Shown here: piece after piece, positions 46,478-60,100 of the stretch
How positions within the stretch are numbered: the stretch's first letter is position 1
Layout: every line of letters starts with the position of its first letter
Assembly: GCA_938040055.1 (NCBI GenBank)
Contig: CALHWY010000025.1
Span: forward strand, 100,734-164,733
Length of the DNA: 64,000 bases
Reading direction: 5' to 3'
Source of the DNA: an uncultured Endomicrobiia bacterium
GTDB taxonomy: Bacteria; Elusimicrobiota; Endomicrobiia; Endomicrobiales; Endomicrobiaceae
The notes under the pieces: generated by a model
What the model was told of the DNA's origin: nothing
The model's database searches: none
The model's input: only the letters and a program-made list of their open reading frames with translations
Translations under genes and position numbers: made by a program

Positions 46478-47049
46478 TTTCCTCTTATTATTTTTATATC
46501 TTTTATATCTTTGATGATTTCTTCTATTCCCTTCCTTCGCCTTATCGCCGATATAAACAGCAAAAACATCAATATTATCAGCCAACCGGAAATTCCTTTC
46601 GCAAAAAGCAGCCCGTTTTCTTTTAATTCATCGCCGAATATTTTATCCCCGAAATAATAAAAGTCTTTCTCGTCTTTTAGAATCTTTTCTATTTTATACT
46701 TTTTCTCTCCGATATATACGTCGGAAGCTTCTTTTGCAGGCTGCCGCTTCTGCCGTTTTGAATCTGTTTCCAGTGGCTTTAAAGGCGTATTTTTAAGAGA
46801 ATTAAACAATATGGAATAAAATTTTTCCGCCACGTCTTTCAGCGATGCGTCACATTCTTTAAATATCTTCACAACAGTGCCTTTCGCCGCAGACACAGCC
46901 ACCATCACAAAACTGTATTTGCCAGCCTCCGCCGCGCTGGGCGCAAAGCCGTTTACCGATAGACTTAAAAAAATAAAAAGAGATATAAGCTTTTTCTTAG
47001 CAGAGAAAGCTTTTACTGAAAAAAACACAAATGAGAGCATTTTTCTCAT
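46462..47049 (-). CDS. small membrane protein upstream of giant 1
   Basis: The product of about 195 residues has an N-terminal signal sequence (KKLISLFIFLSLSVNGFAPS, cleavage probably after SAAEA). An extracytoplasmic segment of about 110 residues follows, then one C-terminal transmembrane helix (GWLIILMFLLFISAI) and a short basic cytosolic tail (RRRKG). I recognise no family. The frame opens at 47061, but AGAGG lies about ten bases before the ATG at 47049, which I prefer. It is the only gene between the two giants, is on the same strand, and its stop codon is built into the terminator before giant 1. It may be a membrane anchor, chaperone or regulator for the giant, but that is inference from position. 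Confidence 0.75.
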   Translation of the reverse strand: MRKMLSFVFFSVKAFSAKKKLISLFIFLSLSVNGFAPSAAEAGKYSFVMVAVSAAKGTVVKIFKECDASLKDVAEKFYSILFNSLKNTPLKPLETDSKRQKRQPAKEASDVYIGEKKYKIEKILKDEKDFYYFGDKIFGDELKENGLLFAKGISGWLIILMFLLFISAIRRRKGIEEIIKDIKDIKIIRGKEISV

Positions 47050-47123
47050 TAGCACGGACATACCTCTGTTTATTTATATCTTATTGTAAACCCTACAAAT
47101 ACTATAGCTTTAAATTTGGAATA

Positions 47124-47154
47124 TATAAAGCAATCAATGTGAAATTTTTGTCAA
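47124..47154 (-). promoter_or_regulatory. possible promoter of the small membrane gene and giant 1
   Basis: A perfect TTGACA (47154-47149 on the - strand) is followed after 19 bases by TTTATA. The spacing is long and the -10 is poor, so this is tentative. It lies about 75-105 bases before the chosen start. No other structure is evident in 47,155-47,410. Confidence 0.35.
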
Positions 47155-47413
47155 AGTTTTTTTCAGCCGGTTTATAAGAATCCGGATTTTGCTTTTATTT
47201 TTTTAGATATCCGCCGGATTTTCTTTTGAAAAAACGGTTACTGTTTTCATATCGTAATCATAAACTGCCGGTGCAGTCCTCAAACATCAAAGAAAAAGTC
47301 GGCGCAAACTTGCCATATTTGCCGGCACAAAAATGAGGCTTGCGGCGCATATATAAAAGTTTAAAAATAAATTAATAAACTTTAAAACAAAATGGAAACT
47401 ACATTAATATGGA

Positions 47414-47443
47414 GCGCGCTGAGAGAATTTTCCCGCAGCGCGC
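47414..47443 (-). terminator. hairpin at the end of giant gene 2
   Basis: GCGCGCTG pairs with CAGCGCGC around a 14-base loop, 32 bases beyond the giant-2 stop codon. No strong U-run follows on the - strand, so it may need other factors. It separates giant 2 from the next transcription unit. Confidence 0.55.
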
Positions 47444-47474
47444 CCCGGATCAAAGCATATTCCTACTTCTTATC

Positions 47475-48138
47475 TTAGGCCGCGGCCGCCAAAGCCCTCG
47501 CCATCATCGGCGAATGCATCGTCCCTCTCACATTTACAAACGTATCGCTTCCCAGCACAGGCAAAACTTCCTCAAGCTTTGCTCCGCTTGCGAAAAATCT
47601 TCCCGCAAATTTCTCCTTCAATCCTTTCTTTTCTTCAACCGCGCCTTTCAATTTCTCAATGTTTATTATCTCGTCTTTCTTCAATCCATCTTTCTTTATA
47701 TCATCTTTCACGCTCACAAGACCATCTATCATCACATTATGATTAACCGCCTTGCTTACCGTCAAAAGACTCATTATATTGCTTATATCCGACAATTCAA
47801 GCGATTCCTTATTAAGCAATTCTTTCATCTTACCCGCATCGTCCTTGTTTATCGTTATCAGCATGTCTCTAACCGTGCTCAAAAGTTTAACCTCAGCCAT
47901 CACTTCACCGGGACTCAACACTCCCTCTTCTCCGGCTCTCAAAACTTCGCTCACCTTTTCATAATACCCCTGCGTTACTTTCTCCGCTCCATTTTCAGAG
48001 TCAACATCAGATTCCTCTATTCCCAAAGCTCCCGCCATCTCCGCGGTATTTTTCCAGATATTCAGCGCGTACAGCACCGCTTTGTTTAACTCTTCTCCTT
48101 CCGTAACTCCGTCTACTATCACATTCGCAAGCTTCCTC
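47475..48138 (-). repeat. 3'-terminal segment of giant 2 duplicated in giant 1
   Basis: Partner of 22,733-23,380. It contains EGEELNKAVLYALNIWKNTA, LSPGEVMAEVKLLSTVRDML and the terminal peptide. It has short insertions relative to giant 1 (for example around DDIKKDGLKKDE), consistent with an older duplication homogenised in part by gene conversion. Confidence 0.85.
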
Positions 48139-51100
48139 GCTCCCTTATATTCACCTGATCTCGCAAATTTTTCTTTATCCGAAGCTTCTATTTCAAACAG
48201 CTTTCTTATCTGCTCGTCACTTGCGTTCAAAGAGCTCAACAATCCTTTATTTACCCTCTTCGTTTTTCTGTCTGTCATTATCAATCCTTCAAAGCCCATT
48301 GCTTTAAACTCATCCAAAGCCGCTTCTTTCAATTTTCCGCTTTCTATATAACTTACAACCCCGTCTTTCACCCCTCTTATATTTATCAAATGCAGCGTTT
48401 CTTCATCCGATTTCTTCAATATTCCTATCACTCCTTCGGCTGAAAGTTTCAATTTTTCAAGCTCTTGCGCTAATGCGTATTCCAGTCCTCTGCCGTGCTT
48501 TCTCACATCTTTTAACATTATTTGCTTGCCGTCTTTGCCTAAACCGGCCGCCAGTTCATAATCCAAACCGACTTCAGGCGACGCCTGCGTCAATATTACA
48601 TCCGCAAGCAACGAACCCAATGCGTTTATCTCCGTCACCCTCTCCATCGCCGTCAATACATCAACCGCGCAGTTCTTCAATGCCGCCTCTATCTCTCTTT
48701 CTCCGACTACAGCTCTGCTTCCGACTATACCCTGAACTTTTTCGACAACAGCCGGCATCCCGTATCCGTTGACTATAGATAGCGGCGTTGTGATATTTAT
48801 AACAGGCACCGCAGGCTGTAGCGGCTGTTGGACCTCAGGAACGCTTACCTCCTGTGTCCCTGCATTTATTATAGAAACCACCTCAGGCTGCTGTTCCTGA
48901 ACAGAAGGAACAGTCTCAGACTGCTGCGCAGGCTGAACAGGCTGTTGCATCTGGACAGAAGAAGGAACAGCCTCAGATTGTGATACGCCGGGCGCCACAC
49001 CCATCGGCTCTTGCTCTTGCCTCTGCAGACCTTCCGTAACCATAGAGGTTTCAGGCTGCACTGGTATTACTAACTCACCATAGCTTATTACACCTGACTT
49101 CGTATTCAATACAAGCCCAGTATCTTCCGCGGCTTCCTCAAAAGTCTTTGCCAAAGCAGCAAGTTTTTTCTGAGCTTTTATTATACCGGTTCTCATCAAT
49201 ATGATATTATCCAAAAAGCCAAGTTTTTTACCTTCCTGCCATGCCTGAAGCAATATTTTTTCTTTTTCATTCATTTGTGAAACAATACTATTATAACTTT
49301 CAAGCCCGGCAGGATACTTACTTTCTGTATCAGCAACTGCGGCTGAAAGTTTCTCAAACCGTTCTGTAGTTCCAGCTCCAAATTCTTTTATGACTCCCAA
49401 AGTTTTGCCAATATTTCCTTCAATGATGCTGCTTAATGCAGCGGCATCCACCAGCATATAATCGTTCAATTTTGTCGCGTCGTAATCGGCTATTAGTTCT
49501 TTCGACAGAGACAAAAATTTCGCATAATTTTCAACAGCAACAGTTTCTCTCTCGCTCAAGCTAGCCGCGGCAATACTGCTGTCACTGCCCTCAACTGAAG
49601 ATATTACCGTTTCAATCGCGCTTGCCGCAGACTGCACGCTAAGTCCCTGCGCTTGAAGCAAAGATTGCGCTTTCTGCCTGCTCAGCGGAGTTATTTTATC
49701 CCGAGCCGCCGACATCGACGTCGCAGACGCGCTTCCTGCTTTTGCAAGTTTATCCTGCTCATTCTGAAACTGTATTTCATTTAGACTGTCTAGTATAACA
49801 TCTATTGAATAATTTCCGCCGTTCTTCTTTGCCGCATCTCTTACGACTTTGTTTTCTCTCGCAGATTCAACGGATGTTATCTGTACTATGTCTCTGTGAT
49901 AAGAATTTTCGCTGAAACGCGCTGTTCCTCCGCGGTGATCAAGCCTTCCAAGCGCCTGCTCATACTGAGTTCCATCCATCTTTTCAAAATTTACGGCCCA
50001 CAGCGTCGCCTGCACTTTCTGCTGTTGCCTTACGCCCTCATTAACATCGTTCAATCCCCTTATATTATCAAGAGCGCTTGTCATATCGCTAAAGTTCAAT
50101 CCGCGGCCGCCGTTGTCGACATCAAGCACTATATATAACGCATGTCCCGCTTTCACTTTTATCTTCAGCAATTCCATCATCAGCGCCATCTTTTCCTGCA
50201 TTGTCAATCTGCTTATATCTCTATTGCCTTCCCCCATTTTCTCGTCTAATTTATCATTTAAGCTTTTTCTGTACTGCGGATCAGTATGACTTATATTACC
50301 GGCATCGCTCACATATTCCGCAAGATCGGCATCTATCGTGTCGACTGACAAACTTACTATTTGTGATGCGGCTTTTTTAGAAGCTTCTTTAGGCGAAAGA
50401 CCATCAGCTATAAATTGCCCCGTAAGATGAGATTTAATCTGACTTACCATAGATACCGTTATATCGGAATTAGGCGTTAATAAAAATTCTACAGCAGCGA
50501 CGCCTTTTTGGTTAAATTGATTATGAGCTTCCACGATTATTTCCGATATATTATGCTGATCTCTTACTATCGCGCTTGTTATTCCCAATCTTATGCTACT
50601 GGCATCAGTTCCGCCAATCTCTGCAAAATGCAGATCTTTTATAATACCTTTTACGGCCGTGCTAAACGTTCCGGAGAATCCTATGCTCCACTCAAACGCC
50701 GCTATCGCTTCTTTTGACGATATAAACGTTTCTATTGACGGTTTGCTCACGCTTGAACAACCTTCCGCAAGCTCTATCGCCCACATTCCAGGCATATTCA
50801 GATTGTCTATCGGTTTTCCGTTATTTGTTATTTTGATAACCTTGTTGCCGAACATATCCGTATCAGCCTGATACCCTCCGGTCCCGAGTCCGGCCTGTTT
50901 CAAAGCAAACATTTCATATGCTGAAACGCCCGTAAGTATTGTTTCTTTGATTTCGTTTTTATCTGTGAACAATCCAGGATACTGCGCCATTATACTGTCT
51001 GCCATAGCATCTACTATCTGTTCAAATTCCGGCTGCGTTAATTTGCCGGTTTGAGAAGTCTGATCTTTTCTGTCCGTCTTTGTTTCGGTTTCAACGGTAC

Positions 51101-54100
51101 GTTCTACTATCGGATTTAACACATCGCTCATTTGCACCGTACCGTGCTGCTCGCCCCTCGCTTCCTCTTCTTCCGTCAGACTATCGGCAAGCTGTTTATC
51201 GCGAGCTTCCTCAGATTCGGTTTTACCGTTATTTACAAGATTAGTCTTATCTATTTCATATCCGCCTTTGTCTTCGCCTCTTGCTTGCGCAAGTTCCGCT
51301 ATAGTATATGTTTTTCCTTTTATCTGTATCCCTGACAGCAGCTGCCTGTACGCGCTTAACATTCTTAGACTTTCGATTTGACCTCTTATCGCGCTCTCTA
51401 TCGAACCATTAGGAGTATTAACGGCACGTAAATCATTGGTGTACTCACTTATCAAATTCCTTATCTGTGCATCTGTCAGAATTAACTTGCCGTTTTGGGT
51501 CATCTCGCTTATATCTTTTGATATCTCAGAATATATAGCTGCTTTTGCGGTAAGCTGAGCGGCACTCATTTGAATATCCGCTTCTATCTGCTTCGCATCT
51601 ATTCCCAATATACCGTATTTGTTTGCCAGCGCTTCTTTCTGCGCAGCAGTCAGAGGTTCTTCTTTGTTTGCGGCATCAAGCAAATAATTATAGTAATCCG
51701 CAAAAGGAGAAACAGCGCTGTATGAGCCGGAAGCTGACGCTAATGCAGATGCAGGTATGCCATAGGCATAATCAAATTCGTCACCGACCATCATTGATAT
51801 TTTTTCTAACGGAATGTCGGTATTTTCCATACCTTTGCCGTTTTCTATCAAAGCGTCTATCGCCGCCCTTGCCTGCGTTGAATCTTTAAACTGTACTTTT
51901 GTTTCGCCGTTCTTGGTCGTATATACCAGTTCTATTCCCGCATTTTTCAGTACCGCCCTGTTATGTTCCGCTATCGCTTTTATTTCGTCGCTGGCATCGT
52001 TTGAATATGCAAGCAATGACGCCATTGATGATGAAAACAAACTGCTCCATGAACTATATGTCATTATGGCTATGGAAGCTTCTTCAAAAGCTTTTCTCAA
52101 TCCCCCGTCTTCTTTCTGAAGCTTATCTATTTCAGCCTGATTCAGATATAGCATTTTCCCAAGAGCTGTACCGAATATAAAGCTGACATGATCCCTTAGA
52201 TCTCCGGAGTTAGTATCTTCATTAGTAAGCCAAGCTACCACCTTGCCCCTCAAATCGGCATCAGGTAGCGACATCAACAATTCCAGAGTAAAGGCGCCAA
52301 TCAGTGACTTTCCGCCTGCCGTCTGTAATTGCTCCGCATACCCTCTTATATCAGGTTGCTGTCTGTCAACTACGGTAGCCTTAACTATATGTCTGAATGC
52401 CGCCATCTGGCCGGATCTGAATCCGGCTATAGCGGCTATAGGCGCGAACGGTATACCGTACTGTTTTTCATACGAGCCTATTTCTTTAACCGCTTCATTT
52501 ATTTTAGCATCGGACACTTTTAATATCTCCAATATCTCTCCGAATGACAGCAACGAATCTGAATTCTTGTCTTTGTATTCGCTAACAGCATTTTCAATCT
52601 GAGAGGCAAGCGAGGCAAATCTCTTTGCTTTAGCAGAATCTTGACCGCCCAACCTGTTTATTATCGAATCAAACATCTGTTTTCTTAATACCTCTGACAT
52701 TTGTCCGGTATACTTATCAATCAACGCATCTCTTTCAGTATCGGTTTTTGCTTTATCAAGCTCGTTTTGCAATTCGAGTATGCTGTTTTTAAATTCCTGA
52801 TCCCCAATCTCAGGAGCATTTTGCTTGTTAAGCTCGGTTATCGCTTTATCAACAAAAGTAGCACGGACTCCGGCTTCTCTGATGTTTAAGCCCTCTTCAG
52901 ATTTATAGTCTTCCAAAGCTTTTTTTATTTCCTGCACAGGTTTGCCTTGGTTAGCATCTATTATATTTGCTATCTGAGATTTAACTGAGTCAACGTATTG
53001 TGCTGATTTTGAAAATTCGCTAACCGCTAAACTCAAAGCATTGTGCAGCCCTTGGTAATTATTTCCGTACAGAGACCCTGCTGCCCTTGAAGCATCAATG
53101 AAGTCGCTTAATTCTCTGTTTGTCATGCCGTTGAATAAAGAATTTAAATCTTCGCCACTTACCGACTGAAAATCAATATTTCCTTTGCCGTCATGTGCAA
53201 TATTGATTTTTGAAGTCAGAACTTCAAGAGGAATAACTCCCTGAGCCAAGATTTCAGAGAATCCCCCGATATTATTTCCATCAAAACTGTTCTTAGCCAC
53301 ATTTAAGATATTCTCGGCTTGATCTCCCGTCAACAATTGACCGTAAGACTGGTTTGCTAAAGCAAATGCAAAAATCGCTGGAGCGACTCCTATATTTGCA
53401 GTATGTGCAAGGTTAGATATCGCATATTGAGCATAAACTCCTGTAAGCCCCATATTCTCCGCTACAGTTTCTGCCGCAGCCTGCCTATCGGACTGGATTG
53501 AAACCGGAGAATTAATTATCTGCATAGGAGATAAATCAGACGCTCTGATAGACTCTCTTGTCGCTACTGTTCCTTGCCCTATTTCCGCGACTTGCGCCTT
53601 GGAAGCGGCTATTATAATGTTTTCAGCGCTTCTACGGCTCACGGTACGTCCGGAATTTATCGCATCTGTCAGCTGAGTTAAAGCCTGAGCCGCATAATTT
53701 CCAGTAAGTCCAGCCTGATTTACAAGGCTATTTGCGGCGGATATTCTTTGGCTTCTTGAAGTTTGTGCAGAAGATAATGTCTGGGCAGCATTGCTGTTTG
53801 ACTGATTATACGCATTATTTATCATTTGGGCGTTCATTGACATTCCGTCGGGCGTAGTGTCAAAGCACTCTTGAAGCATTTCTTTCATTTGAGGACTGAG
53901 GCCGGGTATCAATTCAAGTATTTGTCCCAGATAATTTTCTTTGACATTTTCTTCCAAGAAGGTGCCGAGCTGCTGATTCTTTGTCCTGCCCCAATCAGAA
54001 AGTTTATCTAATGCCGTAAGCATATTGCCAACTACGGGCAATTTTTGGAATAAGGGCATAAAACCCATTCTAAAAATAGGCGTTGCGGCTGAAAACAATA

Positions 54101-57100
54101 TCATATTCCAATTTATCATTTGGAAAGATTGATTTGCTATTTGAGTAGTCATACCGTCAAAACTATCAAAGACAGGAACATATTCAAACATTAATCCAAG
54201 TACAGGTATTTCTCCAAGAGTTGTCCCTGTGGCTTCGTAAAGCAAAGTATTTGCGGTTCCCGCTATCATAGTAAAATTCTTTTGGAATTTAACAATATCG
54301 GCAACCATTCCGGCCGTATGAACAATGGTATTTAATCCATAGCTGATCAACCCGTTTCCGAAAGCAGCAAGCTTTGTTCCTGATGTAAAAACTTCGTAAC
54401 TGGTAAGCATGGATTTACGGAATTGCTGAATAGCTTTTTTATACAGTTCCCTTACACCTTCAGAAGGTCTTGAAAATAACTCTTTTAAACTTAATTTGCC
54501 GCTGCTGCTGCTGCCGGCCTTTGCTCCCTCTCCTGGAAACTTAGAGCTGAAGATGGGAGCGAAAGTCATAAATGTCATTGCCAATCTAAAGTTAGAGTCA
54601 TTGTAAATATCATCACTGAGAATACCGGCTTTATTTAATAGATAAGGAACTCCTTGGAACAATACGGCATTTCTTGCAATGCCTATTCCAAGCCCTACAA
54701 CCTTCTGTAACAGCGGATTTGCTATACCGCTGATCGTAGGAGCACTAAACGGATTTAGAACATTATTTAATGCTTTTACGACAGGATTATTTGCTATCCT
54801 GGAGACATACATTGCTATCTTTTGAGTTTTTGTCAATACTTGCCCTGCTTTCAAAGCAGCTTGCGCAGCATTAGCCGCTTGTATAGATTTACTGGCAAGT
54901 TTTCCTATAACTGGTATAAAATTTAAAGCTACAAATGCCGCGTTCAAAGCCGCCGTCCCATAGTCACCTACGGATAAAGCGTCCATCGCAGCCTTTGTGC
55001 CTTGATAAACCATTACAGCGCTGAAAGCAAGCATAGCCAGTTTCGCCGCTATTATTGCGGCGCTGGCGCCGGCAGCGATAGCAGTGCCTATGCCAAGCGT
55101 AGCGATGGACAATACCACAAAAGCTACTGTAACAGCCGCGGCTATAATGGTATTTTTAACATGATCTCTTGCCTCTATTTGCGCGTCCCTTGCAAAACCG
55201 CTTTCGTTAAAAGTAGTTACGGCGCCGATATTTATAGTTATATTGGAATTCGATAAGTTCCCGTATGAATAATAATTGCTTCCGGCTTTTGCCGTAGAGG
55301 TGCTTTGTTCGGTAATAGCGCCTCCGGCGTCTCTTGTAACGGTTGTGGTTGTGGCTTGTCCGTCTGCGACTACGGTAGTAGATGTGGTAGTTGATATCAG
55401 ATTGCCGTTCGCATCGGTTTTTACTGACACAGATTCGGCATTCTGCGTTTTAGCGTCAACATTGACGTCTGTAACTTCAGTGTATATCACTTCTCCTGCG
55501 GCGTTCTTCACTATGGTATCGCTATGCGCGTTTTGACCTTGAGTTGTTTTTAGAACTCCGTTTTTCGCGCTGCTGTCGTAAATTATATCGGTATGAGCAG
55601 TCGTCTCCACGGTAATAAGTTCGCCGGCCGCATTTTTAACAAAAGCAGTGCTGGATTCGTCCGTGCTTGAAAGCCTCTTTAAAACATCATATTTATATTC
55701 GGTAACGGTATTATATTTAGATGTAGAAATGTTTGAAAGCAGTGTAGCTTTCGACGGATAATTAATTTCGGAGAGTATAGCGCTGTTGAGGTCTTTTGCC
55801 GATGAATACAGAGACGAGAAATCGGAACTTTCAAAAGACTGCGATAATTGTTCCGCGTCGGCTTTGGCCGTAGTTTTAGTTCCGGCAGCTTCGCTTTTTG
55901 CTAAAGTTCCGTCGGGATTATAAGTGTTCTTAACTATAGCATTTTGAATAACGGAAATCTCTCCGCTGATAAAATTTACGGAAGTATCACTAAGGATAAA
56001 CTTATCCATACTTGAAAGATTTTCACGCTGTTCATCCGTAAGACCTGTTAAATCCATTCCTCTTTTTTCAAGATATTCTTTAACAGCCTCGCTTCCCTGT
56101 TCTTTTATGTCAGAGGGGACAATTATTTCAGAAGAATAGTTTGCCGTATGCGATATAACGTTATTCTTGTCCGCGGCTCTTTTTGCGTCGCTATCCGCCT
56201 GCGTTAAGCCGTATACATATGTTTCCGATGCCGTATCGGTTTTCCCGTTTTCCGTCCTGCTTGAACTGCGGATATCCGTAACTGTTCCAGCCATATAATC
56301 ATACTGCTTTTCGTCGGTATTTACCGCGGTCACAAGACCGTTTTCACCGTACTCATAAGTAGTCGTTTTATCGTTTTTCTTTTTGTCTATAACCAACCCG
56401 CCTTCGGGAATGCCTCCGTTCTCATCAATAACAGCTTGTATGTCTTTAGGCATTTTGTCCGTCATTCCGGGCTCTATACGCATAAGTTTTGTTTCAAAAA
56501 TGCCGCCTGTCTGCGTTTCGCTTATGACTCTGTTATCATTCTTTTTATCATATACTGTCTTAATTGTTTGAAGCGGCATATCTGTACCGGTAAGTAGTTT
56601 GGTATTTGCCGTATACACAGGCTTGCCGTCAACATAATAAGTAGTGTCTATATCGCTTGCCGTGGTTGTTTCCGTAACGGTTTTCGTACCTGTATATTCT
56701 CCGCTGGAATCCGTATCGTCAATTGAGGAAACGGTTTTAGAAAGTTTATTAATATGTTCCTTAGTGATAACCTGGAAATATCCATTGTCTTTCCCGCCGA
56801 CCCAAACGGAAGTTGTCCTGTCGACGTTCTCAGCCCCCACGACAATACGCTGTCCGTCAACTGCTTTATACTTTAAAATGCCTCCGTTATATTCTACTCT
56901 TGTTTTTTCGTCCGTTGCGTTATTTGTAGTTGTTTCGGTATAATTTGCCGGAGTAAATTCGCTTATCGACGATTTATCGTATTTTATATTCTTCATACTT
57001 CCCGAAATTTCGGTAGTATATAAAGGCTTTTCGCCTGTTGAATTATAAATAATCTCTTTCCCCGATATATTGGCTAATTCCGGAGGGCGTCCGAGTTCAT

Positions 57101-60100
57101 CTCTATTTCCGCTCCAATCGCCTTCCAAAGTTCTTTCGACAGTCCGAATTCCGTTTGAAGAGAATTCAGTCGTCTTCATTTCCATCCGTTTATTAGTAAT
57201 ATCACGATAACTGTACTGTGACCAACTGCCGTCTTCATTATTGGAAACGGAAATTATCTCTCCCTCTTCATCCGTTCTATACTGCGCTGAGTGATAGATA
57301 CTGCCGCCTCGAGCCGTAGTAGTTGTATATGCTTCTCTAACCATTATCTGCTGCGAAAAATTGAGTTGAACGCCGGTATCGGTCTTTTTTATTGTAACGG
57401 CATCGCCGCTCCCGTTCGGATTTGCTCTTATAACGGGATCTCCGTCACCCCAGCTTGAAGATGCAGTAAATTTTTCGCCTGTAGTTCTGTCCACTAAAGT
57501 GACCCTATCATCGATACCCCACCAGCCGTTATCTTCATAAAATACAAAATATTCATTCATAGGTTTCCCGTTAAATTCTCCGGGAAGTTCAAAGCCGGGC
57601 ATTATTTGAACATCGCCATATCCTAACTCAGAAAGTTCATTTTTAACGGATTGTATATAATCAGGAGTTCTGAAAGTAAAAGCCGGCGCGTCGGTATTGC
57701 TTGATTGCCAGTCATAACCCGCTTGTATGACATTATTTCCATCGGCATAAGCTCTGCCTTCATAGGAAGAAGAAGCAATCTCTCCCGTTTTAAGATCGTA
57801 ATTCGTCACTTGTACGCCTACCGTGGCATTTTGCCTGTTCATCGGATCAAAACTTTTTAATCTCTCATCATAAGCCGTATTAGGATCGTCTTCAGGGAGA
57901 GAAGATTTATCTAAAGTCGTATTATATGCGGCATTTGCAACTATATGTCCGTTCGCATTTCTTATGGAATCAGTCGTCAGCACCTGTCTATCGTCTCCAT
58001 TTACTCCGGCAACCGAGACTGATGAGCGTTGATATTTTCCTGAAAGACCGAATATATTGTCCGTTGATGTAAAATTCACATCGGAAACCGTTATAGCAGT
58101 TCCGTTACCCAGATCTATTGTTCCATTTGTATAAGTTCCGTCGCCGTAACGTTTTAAATCATTTCCTTTGCCGCCTCCAAAGAATCCAAGATTTCCGCTT
58201 TTATTTACAATTACTTCTTCCGATCCGTCGGCATTTGTTTTTGTTACAGTCGTATTAGTGGTATCGTCCCCAAAAAACTGCGTATTGTGGTTCATTGAGA
58301 CCGTTACCCTGGAGCCGTCGGATAATAATGTTATTTCTGCAACATTAACATCTCCCTGCCCTGCCCAGTTTCTGTCATCATAGGTAATTCTGACCTTATC
58401 GTTTTCAATAACAGATGTTCTTCTTATGCTGCCGTCATCAACCATGCCGAGAGAGTTTCCGTTTCTGTCGAAAACTTCAACATTATCTTTGGAGTTAGTA
58501 AACCACCCTTCTTCTCCTTCGGCAAATATTTTATCTTCTACAATCATATAGTTACCGTCAGAATCTTTAACTACCTTCTGTCCGTCCGTGCACATAGACG
58601 ACATAGCTTCATATGCTGCCTCATCGGCTTTTATCTTCATAGCGGCATTGAACAGACTTTCTCTGCCGTCTACAGTTGTAATATTATATTTATTACCGTC
58701 AAATGTAACTTCTCCCGAAGAACTGATGTTTAAACCGGTCGTATCTTCGGCATTCATATAAAATTTTGCGCCCGGATCAAAAGTTTCTCCGGAAACTTTA
58801 AATTCGCCGCTTGCCAAATCATATGTGTATTCAATAGTAGAAGTTCCGACTATGCCGCTTCCGTTCTCATTCTTTTTATAACTCTGACGATCCCATCCGC
58901 TGCCTCCGGTAATATTGCCGTATCTGCCGTAATGAAGAGTACGTTCGGATTGAGTTTCTCCTCCCTCGATTGTGGAGGCAACTACGGTTTTAGAACCATT
59001 GGCATTAGTTGTTGTGGCAATTTTGTTGCAATTAGAAAAATCTCCGTTCAATGTCAAAATATTCTTAGCATCAAAAGCGTCCTGATTGTCAATTGTTGTA
59101 GTTTCGTAAACCGTCTCTGTTTTTCCGTCGGCACTTGTTTCATATCTATAAAATTTGACATCGTCTTCACCTCTGCCGATCGTATAACTGCCTATAAGAT
59201 TATTGCCATCCGTAAATGTAGCCGCGGCTTGCGCAACTACGCGGCCTTTATCGTCATAGGCAGACACCGTGCCCTGCGTCCCGCTGTTTATAGATTCTTG
59301 TAAAGCGTCTTTATAATGGTTTCTCCAATCGTTCGGAACGCTTTGACCTTCACCTGCATATAAAGGCAGACTCGCTCCGACTCTTCCCCCCTCTCCTGAC
59401 TCCGTAGCCTCTAAAGTCGACGAATTCGCACTGCTTTGCACGCCGCCTTCAAAAGTTATTGAACGCCGGACTCCGGTAACCGCTTTCCTTAAATCTATAT
59501 GATCATTGCTTACGGCATTGAAAACATCATAATCCTGACCGTTGATCTTCAAACCTTCAGCAGCTTTTAAGAGATCGGCATATTCGTCAACTATAGTCCT
59601 TTGTTCTTCATCCGAGCCGCCCTCGCCAGTAGGCTTATCATATTTTCCGGGATAGGTGACGGCACCGTCCAATAAAATAGTATCTGGAGTAACGTTTTTG
59701 CTTCCGTTAGAAGCGTCAAACGTTACCGTTGTAGATTCAAAAGTCGAAGGAAGTCCGTCTTTAAAAGTAACCGTTTTTGCGATACGCCTCGTAACTCCGT
59801 CTTCCCGCTCCGTTTCTCCCCACTGCGTAACTCTTTCAACGGAGCCAAGTTTGGAAGTAGTCTTTATAGTCAGCCCCGAATCCGTCTTATATTCTTTCGT
59901 CTGCGCATCGGAATCGGACGAAGGAGTTGCATCATAAACCATCGCAAATTCCGGTTCGCCTTTACTAAAACTTTCGGTAATGATTTTACTCTGTCCGGCA
60001 TGAATATCAACCAAATACAATTCATCGCTGTAGGCCTGGCTGAAAGTATATTCTATGCCTACGCTCGCATTTCCGTTTTTCTCATCTCCCGATATACCTA

